NCBI GenBank assembly: GCA_964581795.1
Contig: CAZOPW010000087.1
Location: forward strand, 1 to 5,184
Source: EX4572-165 sp964581795
GTDB taxonomy: Archaea > Thermoplasmatota > E2 > DHVEG-1
Direction of reading: 5' to 3'
DNA length: 5,184 nucleotides
Shown here: positions 1 through 4,955 of the stretch, in pieces
How positions within the stretch are numbered: position 1 is the first letter of the stretch
Layout: every line of letters begins with the position of its first letter
Notes under the pieces: model-generated
Told to the model about the DNA's origin: nothing
Seen by the model: the letters and a program-made list of their open reading frames with translations, nothing else
Databases searched by the model: none
Position numbers and translations under genes: made by a program

Positions 1-147
1 AATGAATCTTTGAAACAAAAAGATGAGCAAATACGAAGTATGCAGCAAACCATCGAAGAAATGAAAAGAGAAATGCTTGAAATTAAAATCGAAAAAAACA
101 GTAATAACATAGAAGAATTGATTAGAAAAGCAATAAAAGAAAAATGA
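1..147 (+). CDS. C-terminal fragment of an unidentified protein with a coiled-coil tail
   Basis: Reading from the first base gives an open frame of 48 codons ending at TGA 145-147; the start lies outside the window. The visible residues are almost all charged or polar and helix-forming (for example KQKDEQIRSMQQTIEEMKRE), with hydrophobic residues spaced 3-4 apart, which is the pattern of a coiled coil. The stop codon directly abuts the stop of the convergent gene on the other strand. What the whole protein does cannot be read from this tail. Some archaeal tyrosine recombinases and DNA-binding proteins end in such a helix, and an integrase would fit a mobile element, but no catalytic residue is visible here, so that is only a guess. 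Confidence 0.7.
   Translation, partial: NESLKQKDEQIRSMQQTIEEMKREMLEIKIEKNSNNIEELIRKAIKEK
126..144 (-). terminator. Candidate oligo-T terminator of the leftward gene
   Basis: On the minus strand, 3-21 bases past the TAA of the leftward gene, the sequence reads T5-C-T4-A-TT-G-C-T4. Archaeal RNA polymerase commonly stops at such T-rich stretches without a hairpin. The tract lies inside the end of the convergent gene, where A-rich lysine and glutamate codons would produce it anyway, so the call is weak. Confidence 0.3.
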
Positions 148-1467
148 TTAATTTAAATCGTTATCATATTGGCTTAGAAAATCATTAATGTTAATTTTTC
201 TTGGTTTTGTTTTTTGACCACAAGCTGGACAATAAGAATTCATTTCGTTTATCTTATTGCTTTGTTTAAAAGATTTTTTTTTATTTTCTTTTTCACATTT
301 ACAATCAGGGTATAAATTTTCAATAAATGTTTTTGTATATTCATCAGTATTTAATTTTAAAGATGTGCATTCATTTTGAACTTTAGAGATTGTAGCACCA
401 GAAATAAATATATCTGAAAGATTACTTTGATGAGCAACAACAGTTAAAGGATTTAACATAAATTTAAATCTTCTAATAATAGTTGCTTCAATAAAAATCC
501 ATGTTAACGGATCACTTAATTTATAATCCTTTAAAATTGAATACATTTCANNNNNNNNNNCACTTTTAGATTTTTGTGAATATTCTGAGTAATTTTCCTT
601 TAATACTTCAATTAACATATCTAAAGGTTCTTTTACAATCCATGATTCACAGTTCTCCTCATGTATATCAATTTTTATATGATTAAAACCAGGAAAATGA
701 AAATTAACAATTCCGTTATCGTTTTCAAGAATATCATATAAAAAGTGTTCCCAATAATGATTTATAATTGGATTTATCATATTTTGAAAAATTAAAAAGG
801 CAAAAATTCTTCTATCAAGTTTAGGAAAACGATTAGTTATTTTATTACTTTCAAGAATGAACTTTTTTAATACCCTACTATTAAGTAATCCAAAACGGTA
901 GGAATTAATTCTATTTATTTTGTTAACTTCATCTTGAATTTTTCTAGCAGAATCTAATAATGATTTATTCCATTTATCCTTAATCTTTTCATTTGCACAA
1001 TTTATTAAATCATTATTAGACTCATAACCATAAATTGTTATTCCATATTCAGAAATTGATTTAACACCATCAGATGTATCAATTCTAAACTTATCTTCTT
1101 CTTTGATATAGGTTTCAATATTGAATTTTTCTTTTAATTTCCAGTATGCAGCGTTATTTTTTGATATTCTTTTATTAATTAAATTAAGATCACTTTCATA
1201 CATTGTATTTAAATGATCTAAGATTGTTCTAATATTCAAGCCGCCAGGGAAATATTTTTCTATATCACGTGAATAATTTTTTTTTATCCCATTATAAATT
1301 TCACGTGTTTTTAATTCTTTATTTTGATTTAAACGAGCAAATGAAGAAATTAATTTTGTTAATGGATGAGCTAACAATTGTTCATCTGTATATTTTCTAG
1401 TAACTGGCAAATCCAACCACCATGTATGTACATCATGTGCATGGTACTTAAATATTATGTCAAACAC
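148..1467 (-). CDS. Unidentified 439-aa protein, possible winged helix and C-terminal zinc ribbon
   Basis: I do not recognise the family. The frame is open for 440 codons on the minus strand, including a 10-N gap. The start is GTG at 1467-1465; an in-frame TAA lies two codons upstream (1473-1471) and the next in-frame ATG is about 88 codons inside. No spaced Shine-Dalgarno sequence precedes the GTG, so translation may be leaderless. Residues about 33-115 read like a winged helix: helices around SFARLNQNKELKTREIYNGI, then a longer helix and a basic turn at KRISKNNAAYWKL. Near the C-terminus Cys389, Cys391, Cys413 and Cys416 form CxC-x21-CPAC, a probable zinc site, followed by a basic stretch (KTKPRK). 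The middle is helix-rich with no visible catalytic motif. The gene is clearly more AT-rich than the rightward genes: two sampled 60-base lines hold 12 and 13 G+C, against 24 and 26 in two lines of the rightward string. A DNA-binding or accessory cargo protein is likely; a defence role is possible but not shown. Confidence 0.72.
   Translation of the reverse strand: MFDIIFKYHAHDVHTWWLDLPVTRKYTDEQLLAHPLTKLISSFARLNQNKELKTREIYNGIKKNYSRDIEKYFPGGLNIRTILDHLNTMYESDLNLINKRISKNNAAYWKLKEKFNIETYIKEEDKFRIDTSDGVKSISEYGITIYGYESNNDLINCANEKIKDKWNKSLLDSARKIQDEVNKINRINSYRFGLLNSRVLKKFILESNKITNRFPKLDRRIFAFLIFQNMINPIINHYWEHFLYDILENDNGIVNFHFPGFNHIKIDIHEENCESWIVKEPLDMLIEVLKENYSEYSQKSKSXXXXEMYSILKDYKLSDPLTWIFIEATIIRRFKFMLNPLTVVAHQSNLSDIFISGATISKVQNECTSLKLNTDEYTKTFIENLYPDCKCEKENKKKSFKQSNKINEMNSYCPACGQKTKPRKININDFLSQYDNDLN
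195..215 (+). terminator. Candidate oligo-T terminator for the gene ending at 147
   Basis: About 50-70 bases beyond the stop of the left-edge gene, the plus strand holds T5-C-TT-GG-T4-G-T6. This is a plausible archaeal T-tract terminator for rightward transcription. It lies inside the antisense of the convergent gene, in the region coding for its basic Lys-rich tail, so codon bias may explain it. Confidence 0.28.
551..560. other. Assembly gap of ten N inside the leftward gene
   Basis: Ten undetermined bases interrupt the 439-aa gene at about residues 303-306. The reading frame continues unchanged on both sides with similar composition. Either the gap length happens to be correct modulo 3, or the true sequence differs in size. 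Protein length and local sequence at this point are therefore uncertain. Confidence 0.97.
1427..1441. promoter_or_regulatory. Candidate operator: TGTACA and TGTGCA half-sites
   Basis: Two near-identical hexamers, TGTACA (1427-1432) and TGTGCA (1436-1441), are spaced 9 bp start to start. They sit inside a looser dyad, ACCATG (1419-1424) with CATGGT (1440-1445). RHH proteins usually bind such short repeated half-sites close to their own promoter, and this lies just upstream of the TATA-like box of the RHH gene. It also codes for the His-rich start of the leftward protein (HAHDVHTWW), so repeated His codons may be the whole explanation. Confidence 0.25.
1447..1458 (+). promoter_or_regulatory. 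TATA-like box for the rightward replication operon
   Basis: CTTAAATATTAT is centred about 27 bp upstream of ATG 1479. Archaeal TATA boxes are centred about 26-27 bp before the transcription start, so transcription would begin at or next to the start codon and give a leaderless mRNA. This agrees with the absence of a Shine-Dalgarno sequence before 1479. No convincing purine-rich BRE precedes the box, and the region is AT-rich in general. Confidence 0.38.
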
Positions 1468-1478
1468 ACCTTATTTTG

Positions 1479-1625
1479 ATGTCTAAAGAAAAAATTCAGA
1501 TTTCATTCAACAAAGCACAATCAAACATGCTTAGAAATGAATCAAACCGGATTGGTTCCTCAATAGCGAGTATCGTAAGAATAGCAGTTGATCATTATTT
1601 TAATAATAATCCAGGGGCCAAATAA
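1479..1625 (+). CDS. Small ribbon-helix-helix (CopG/Arc-like) transcriptional regulator
   Basis: This is a 48-aa protein starting at ATG 1479. Residues 4-10 (EKIQISF) alternate to form the short DNA-contacting strand. Residues about 11-24 form the first helix, a Gly26 turn follows, and the second helix carries the typical 'S-I-x-x-I-V-R-x-A-V' pattern (SSIASIVRIAVDHYF). The length is near the minimum for an RHH protein, so it is almost only the dimerising DNA-binding unit. Such proteins bind operators as dimers or higher oligomers and often repress their own operon, for instance in plasmid copy control. It is the first gene of the rightward string and lies 11 bp from the divergent GTG start, so it could control both directions. 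No ribosome binding site is visible, which suggests leaderless translation. Its stop TAA overlaps the next ATG by one base. Confidence 0.8.
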   Translation: MSKEKIQISFNKAQSNMLRNESNRIGSSIASIVRIAVDHYFNNNPGAK

Positions 1626-1738
1626 TGAGATACGACATGAAATACAAATATCCATTAGCAACCCGATTTCTCGAAGAAACAGGAATGACATTGGATGAAG
1701 CGTTAACCTGGATTGAAAAACAAAAAAATATGAAGTAG
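1625..1738 (+). CDS. Hypothetical 37-aa protein
   Basis: The ATG at 1625 overlaps the stop of the RHH gene by one base, and the frame ends with TAG 1736-1738, 14 bp before the initiator gene. The product begins MRYDMKYKYPLATRF, followed by a helical stretch (ETGMTLDEALTWIEKQKN). I recognise no family. Nearly every base between the regulator and the initiator is used by this frame, and the one-base overlap allows coupled translation; both favour a real gene. The small size and lack of a clear ribosome binding site keep the call moderate. It may be an accessory partner of the regulator or initiator. Confidence 0.55.
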   Translation: MRYDMKYKYPLATRFLEETGMTLDEALTWIEKQKNMK

Positions 1739-1755
1739 GAAGTGAAAAAAATATG
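1722..1755 (+). repeat. Direct repeat AAAAAAATATG flanking the initiator's ribosome binding site
   Basis: The 11-mer AAAAAAATATG occurs at 1722-1732 and again at 1745-1755, where its ATG is the initiator start codon. Between them lies AGGAAGTG (1737-1744), a reasonable ribosome binding site 8 bp before ATG 1753. The first copy also contains an ATG, but it is followed by AAG and TAG, so it cannot start a gene. The A-tracts make chance a fair explanation. Confidence 0.45.
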
Positions 1756-3237
1756 CCAAAAGAAGAAGAAGCCAAGGAAAATATTGAAGCAGAAGCAAAC
1801 CAAATCTATAATAAGGAAATCAAAGACACGAACCCAATTTTTAAGGACCGGGAAGTTTTAAGACCTGGGTATTTACCTGACACGTTACCACACCGAGAAA
1901 AGGAATTACAGTTTTTGAATGATGCAATCAAAGCATATCATAATGTGTTTATTTACGGAAAAACCGGAGTGGGAAAAACAACAACGGTCAAATTCCTAGG
2001 AGAACAATTATTACAAGAATTGAGAGAAGTAAATAAAAAAATTCTTTTGATGTACATTAACTGTGCAGTTGTTGATACGCAATATAGACTCCTTCAAAAC
2101 ATGACTAATCATTTAATTGATGAATGGGATGAAAGGATTCCTTTCTCTGGTTGGTCAACAGATAAGGTTTTTAACACACTCAAAGAAAAACTAGGACAAC
2201 AAGAAGAAAACGTAATGGTCCTTATTCTTGATGAAATTGATAAACTCAAAGGAGATGAAGTATTATACAAACTTACGAGATTGAACGATCAACTCAAAAA
2301 TCTGAAAATAATTTTTGTATCAATATCCGATGACTTGATGTATACAGAGTTTCTTGATCCTGAAACAAAAAACAGTCTTGCAGAAACCACTCTAATTTTT
2401 CCATCATACAACTCTAAGGAATTAGTATCTATTCTCAATGAACGAGTAAAACTTGCTTTTGAAGAAAACACGGTTGATAAAGATACTATTTCCTTAATTG
2501 CAGCATTAGCAGAACAAGATCACGGTGACGCTAACAGAGCTGTTGAATTACTTTATGAAGCAGGGAAAATTGTTCAACATGATAAAGGAATAAAAGACGG
2601 AAGAATTACAAAACGTGAAGTGCGTTTAGCTCAAAACAGAATTGAATACAATCGACTACAAGAAATAATCATAAGTTTACCAACTCAATCAAAACTTGTA
2701 TTAAAAGCAATATCTGATATAGATAAGGATTATCCCTCAATTTTTTTATCAAATGTCTATGAACAATATACACTTCTTTGTGAAGAGTACAACACAGATA
2801 AATTAACCTTCAAACGAGTTAAAGAAATTGTTTCAGAATTTGATATGCTAGGCATAATTAGAATAGCTCAAAAAATTACTATTGATGTGCCATTAGATAC
2901 ATCGATTCTTACAGATATGCTGTCATTGGATTCAAACAGTGAACATGATGTTTACAACCTGGAAAAAAACCTAAAGATAAAGGTAAATACAGATTTTTCA
3001 AATTTGGAAAATTACCGAGATTACATAAAACACTCTGTAGCGCAAATAATAAACTATGCTGAAGGGAATACAAATTTTTCTAAAGATGAAAACTTACGAG
3101 CTATTATAAGCCATGCAATAGAATTAGATGCATTTGCAGATGTGATCAATGATTTAACCTGGAAACCAACAGATAGTGATGTGGAATGGGTGCAACGACA
3201 TCCATCAAGTATCTTTGATAAAAGAAATAATAGCTAA
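1753..3237 (+). CDS. Orc1/Cdc6-type AAA+ replication initiator with C-terminal extension
   Basis: This is a 494-aa archaeal Orc1/Cdc6 homologue; the family recognises replication origins and helps load the helicase. The ATG at 1753 is chosen because AGGAAGTG (1737-1744) precedes it by 8 bp. Walker A is GKTGVGKT (residues 69-76), Walker B is LILDEID (157-163), the sensor 1 region is FVSISDD (188-194), and sensor 2 is GDANRA with Arg262. The stretch FLDPETKNSL...FPSYN (200-220) matches the family's 'LDPRVKSSL...FPPYN' block but has Glu204 where Arg is usual. A winged-helix domain follows at about 300-380 (LPTQSKLVLKAI, then VYEQYTLLC and FDMLGIIRI), but the usual glycine/arginine wing after 'LGII' is missing. 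About 110 further residues (about 385-494) extend past the usual end of a roughly 400-aa protein, with no recognised domain. It is probably a plasmid- or virus-type initiator for its own origin. The AAA+ assignment is secure; which DNA it binds is unknown. Confidence 0.92.
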   Translation: MPKEEEAKENIEAEANQIYNKEIKDTNPIFKDREVLRPGYLPDTLPHREKELQFLNDAIKAYHNVFIYGKTGVGKTTTVKFLGEQLLQELREVNKKILLMYINCAVVDTQYRLLQNMTNHLIDEWDERIPFSGWSTDKVFNTLKEKLGQQEENVMVLILDEIDKLKGDEVLYKLTRLNDQLKNLKIIFVSISDDLMYTEFLDPETKNSLAETTLIFPSYNSKELVSILNERVKLAFEENTVDKDTISLIAALAEQDHGDANRAVELLYEAGKIVQHDKGIKDGRITKREVRLAQNRIEYNRLQEIIISLPTQSKLVLKAISDIDKDYPSIFLSNVYEQYTLLCEEYNTDKLTFKRVKEIVSEFDMLGIIRIAQKITIDVPLDTSILTDMLSLDSNSEHDVYNLEKNLKIKVNTDFSNLENYRDYIKHSVAQIINYAEGNTNFSKDENLRAIISHAIELDAFADVINDLTWKPTDSDVEWVQRHPSSIFDKRNNS

Positions 3238-3254
3238 CTTTTGGAGTGTTTTGT

Positions 3255-3404
3255 ATGCCGGTGGTAACTGTTGGAATGGTTTTTCACTCCGATCCCGATA
3301 AGATAGATAGTATTATTCAATCATTGAAAACAGAACATGGTATCGATGTTGTAGCGGTTAAGCAATCATGGGGTAAGTTGTGGTTATCGGAGGTAAAACC
3401 ATGA
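3255..3404 (+). CDS. Hypothetical 49-aa protein in the replication operon
   Basis: The ATG at 3255 is preceded by GGAGTG (3243-3248) at 6 bp, a good ribosome binding site, 17 bp after the initiator stop. The frame ends at TGA 3402-3404, overlapping the next ATG as ATGA. The product opens with a strand (VVTVGMVF), then a helix (DPDKIDSIIQSLKTEH), then two short strands (IDVVAVKQ, KLWLSEV), suggesting a small beta-alpha-beta-beta fold. I recognise no family and see no catalytic motif. Ribosome binding sites and overlaps on both sides support translation. Its place between initiator and helicase suggests a small replication accessory factor, which is an inference from context only. Confidence 0.66.
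   Translation: MPVVTVGMVFHSDPDKIDSIIQSLKTEHGIDVVAVKQSWGKLWLSEVKP
3389..3394 (+). promoter_or_regulatory. Ribosome binding site GGAGGT that fixes the start at 3401
   Basis: GGAGGT lies 6 bases before ATG 3401. The same frame could open at GTG 3380, but this site and the ATGA overlap with the preceding stop favour 3401, shortening the protein from 68 to 61 residues. Confidence 0.8.
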
Positions 3405-3586
3405 CCAATTATCCCGATTATATTTTTTTTAAACGAATGGATGCCATCGTGAAAGGACCATGTAGAATTTTAAACATTCATGATGGGTTGATCACGTTTC
3501 TTTTACAAACAGATCACCGAGAACACACTATACCAAGCAAATCACTCATAGAACTGCAACGAGGACCACACGGAGGAAATGAATGA
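3401..3586 (+). CDS. Hypothetical 61-aa beta-rich protein
   Basis: The start is ATG 3401, which overlaps the preceding stop (ATGA) and has a near-perfect GGAGGT site 6 bp upstream. The end is TGA 3584-3586, again overlapping the next ATG. The product begins MTNYPDYIFFKRMDAIVKG, followed by alternating hydrophobic segments (CRILNIHD, LITFLLQTD, HTIPSKSLIEL) and a loose tail (RGPHGGNE). The pattern suggests a small barrel of SH3 or OB type, though no family is recognised. Only one cysteine is present, so a zinc site is unlikely. The tight coupling to the helicase gene suggests the two proteins are made in fixed ratio and may work together; that is inferred from position alone. Confidence 0.7.
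   Translation: MTNYPDYIFFKRMDAIVKGPCRILNIHDGLITFLLQTDHREHTIPSKSLIELQRGPHGGNE
3572..3576 (+). promoter_or_regulatory. Ribosome binding site GGAGG of the helicase-like gene
   Basis: GGAGG lies 6 bases before ATG 3583. Another ATG at 3579 is only 2 bases away and opens a five-codon frame, so 3583 is the start. Confidence 0.75.
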
Positions 3587-4839
3587 ACGGTACTAACGAT
3601 ATATCCAAAGCAGAAGCTCTAGAACTAAATAAAGACATAGTGAACAAACAACAGGGAATAAATCCAACAACAGAACAATTACTAAATGCACCAAAAACAA
3701 GAGATGACCTTTATCAAAAAATAAGAAAATGGATATATTTACCAGATACAAAAAGAATAGATATTATACTTGCAGTATCAATAAGTGTATACCAGGAAGG
3801 AAAACCCTTATGGGTATTTTTCGTTGGTGGAAGTGGAGATGCAAAAAGTGAACTGATTAAACCATTAGAAAAACTCCCTTACGCCAGAAAAATAGATCAA
3901 CTAACAGCGAACACACTAGCAACAGGAAAAAAGAATGCTCATGATCTCGGAAGTGAACTCGAACATAACCATACTCTTTTATTATTCACTGATCTTGCAT
4001 GTCTAACCAGTCTTAACAAAGATGAGAAAAAAAAGATATGGGGACAATTCAGAACTCTTTTTGATGGAGATATTTTTAAAGATACTGGAAGTGGAGTACA
4101 TAAAGCATACGAGGAATGCCATGTTAATATTCTTGCGTGTACTACAAGTGCAATAAAAGATGAATACCATATACACCAACAGCTTGGAACAAGGGAACTT
4201 CTCTTTGATACGGATCCTGATCCAAGACACAATACGGAAAAAATGCGGCATGCTCTCAATAATAGGAATAAACAAAAACAGATGAGAAAGGAAATTGAAG
4301 ATGCAATACTCGGTTTTTTAGCTGATAAGGAATTTAATGAGAATATTGAGATACCATCTGAAATTATTGATTTTTTGTTTAGAAAGTGCGAAAAACTCAG
4401 GTTATTAAGAGCAACTGGTAAGACTGATTGGAAAACTGGAGAACTCGATGCAGATATCGAAGCAGAAGTAACAACGAGACTCATACAGCAATTTGGTCTT
4501 TTGTATCAGTCATTGTATAGTCTTGATGAGAACTACCCTGAGAAACGATTTAAAGCGATTATAGAACATTTCGTGAAGTCTAGCTCTCAACCAGTACGAT
4601 ATAAATTATACCAGTTTTTTACAAAAAATAATGATTGGTTTAAAATTTTTGAATTGCATCAACGATTAAAGAATAGTAGAACTGCAATAAAAGCTGAATG
4701 TGAAGCGTTATGGAATCTTGGTTTTTTAGATAAGAAGTATGAATATGAAGAAGTAGGGTATGAGGGAAGTAATCGATATCGAGATGTTGCATACTATTCG
4801 ATTTTGAAAAAAATCGATCAACAGGAGAGGATAATATGA
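3583..4839 (+). CDS. MCM-like AAA+ ATPase, probable replicative helicase of the element
   Basis: This 418-aa protein has an AAA+ core near its N-terminus. Walker A is GGSGDAKS (residues 82-89); the Ala-Lys-Ser ending is typical of MCM helicases. It is followed by LTANTLATG (107-115). The Walker B strand is TLLLFTDLA (131-139), with Asp137 but no following Glu. A conserved-looking WGQFRTLFDGDIF segment (153-165) comes next, then a sensor 1-like strand NILACTT (182-188) and a probable arginine finger in LGTRELLF (Arg204). Residues 270-315 (KLRLLRATG, then EVTTRLIQQFGLL) resemble the lid with sensor 2. The C-terminus (about 336-410) forms a winged helix. To my memory this layout matches helicase-like ATPases of phages and plasmids, but I cannot name the family. 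MCM N-terminal DNA-binding domains are absent, and the protein is much shorter than cellular MCM (about 650 aa or more). It is co-translated with the gene before it. Helicase function is inferred from the core and the neighbouring initiator; a packaging or other AAA+ role is less likely. Confidence 0.82.
   Translation: MNGTNDISKAEALELNKDIVNKQQGINPTTEQLLNAPKTRDDLYQKIRKWIYLPDTKRIDIILAVSISVYQEGKPLWVFFVGGSGDAKSELIKPLEKLPYARKIDQLTANTLATGKKNAHDLGSELEHNHTLLLFTDLACLTSLNKDEKKKIWGQFRTLFDGDIFKDTGSGVHKAYEECHVNILACTTSAIKDEYHIHQQLGTRELLFDTDPDPRHNTEKMRHALNNRNKQKQMRKEIEDAILGFLADKEFNENIEIPSEIIDFLFRKCEKLRLLRATGKTDWKTGELDADIEAEVTTRLIQQFGLLYQSLYSLDENYPEKRFKAIIEHFVKSSSQPVRYKLYQFFTKNNDWFKIFELHQRLKNSRTAIKAECEALWNLGFLDKKYEYEEVGYEGSNRYRDVAYYSILKKIDQQERII
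4824..4830 (+). promoter_or_regulatory. Ribosome binding site GGAGAGG before the 39-codon frame
   Basis: GGAGAGG lies inside the end of the helicase-like gene, 5 bases before ATG 4836. With one more base (AGGAGAGG) the identical site recurs at 4926-4933 before the next gene. It decides in favour of 4836 as a ribosome entry point even if the frame it opens is only a leader. Confidence 0.55.
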
Positions 4840-4955
4840 GTTTCGATGTTTGTTCATTCAGGGGGTATAGTATATGTTTACTCTCTCTACTCTCTCTTAT
4901 TAGAATGAACAAACATGGGAGTATAAGGAGAGGTGTTTTTTTTAGTGAAAGGTAA
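4836..4955 (+). CDS. Doubtful 39-codon ORF or leader overlapping the inverted repeat
   Basis: ATG 4836 overlaps the helicase stop as ATGA and has GGAGAGG 5 bp upstream, the same arrangement as the earlier junctions. The frame ends with TAA 4953-4955, inside the next ORF. The product is short, with a hydrophobic run (CLLSLLSLI) and a basic end, and resembles no protein I know. Its sequence is dictated by the 14-bp inverted repeat and the CT repeats that it spans, so the DNA or RNA structure may matter more than the peptide. A leader whose translation opens or closes the hairpin is one reading; a ribosome entry with no useful product is another. Confidence 0.35.
   Translation: MSFDVCSFRGYSICLLSLLSLIRMNKHGSIRRGVFFSER
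4846..4916. repeat. Perfect 14-bp inverted repeat with a 43-base spacer
   Basis: ATGTTTGTTCATTC (4846-4859) is the exact reverse complement of GAATGAACAAACAT (4903-4916). Pairing does not continue outward (4845 G, 4917 G) or inward (4860 A, 4902 A). It lies directly after the helicase gene and before the next strong start. It could be an RNA hairpin controlling expression, or a DNA site bound by the initiator or a recombinase. Confidence 0.9.
4880..4897 (+). repeat. Tandem 9-bp repeat ACTCTCTCT within the hairpin loop
   Basis: ACTCTCTCT occurs twice in tandem (4880-4888 and 4889-4897). In RNA, each copy contains UCUCUCU, which can pair with GGAGAGG over seven positions with two terminal G-U pairs. 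The two GGAGAGG ribosome binding sites lie on either side at 4824-4830 and 4927-4933. Confidence 0.85.
4927..4933 (+). promoter_or_regulatory. Ribosome binding site GGAGAGG for the ORF at the right edge
   Basis: GGAGAGG, continuing as GGTG to 4935, precedes GTG 4945 by 11 bases. Eight T (4936-4943) fill most of the gap. An in-frame GTG at 4933 overlaps the site itself and is therefore unlikely to be the start. Confidence 0.55.

Noticed and set aside
1468..1752. Expected replication origin with ORB-type repeats upstream of the initiator gene
   Set aside because: Archaeal origins often lie here, but the stretch is filled by two small genes, and I see no ORB-like dyad with a G-run and no repeated iterons.
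1560..1803. Two hydrophobic minus-strand frames (67 and 71 codons) that look like membrane proteins
   Set aside because: Their Phe-rich character comes from the antisense of A-rich, Lys/Glu-rich codons at the start of the initiator gene. They have no ribosome binding site and overlap the coupled plus-strand genes.
3243..3290. GGAGTG (3243-3248) and its reverse complement CACTCC (3285-3290), a possible masked ribosome binding site
   Set aside because: Only 6 bp pair, with a 36-base loop and no extension. Chance matches of this size are common, unlike the 14-bp repeat after the helicase gene.
3380..3400. Longer version of the 61-aa protein starting at GTG 3380
   Set aside because: It would place the start before the GGAGGT site at 3389-3394 and give a 25-bp overlap with the previous gene. 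ATG 3401 has a correct spacing and the ATGA overlap used by its neighbours.
3939..4484. A 181-codon open frame on the minus strand inside the helicase-like gene
   Set aside because: The product is a Ser/Leu-rich run without domain pattern, as expected from the antisense of Lys/Glu-rich coding DNA. The plus-strand frame has clear motifs, so this is a shadow.
4846..4908. Another short frame, ATG 4846 to TGA 4908 (20 codons), within the inverted repeat
   Set aside because: It has no spaced ribosome binding site, is very short, and its sequence is fixed by the repeats.
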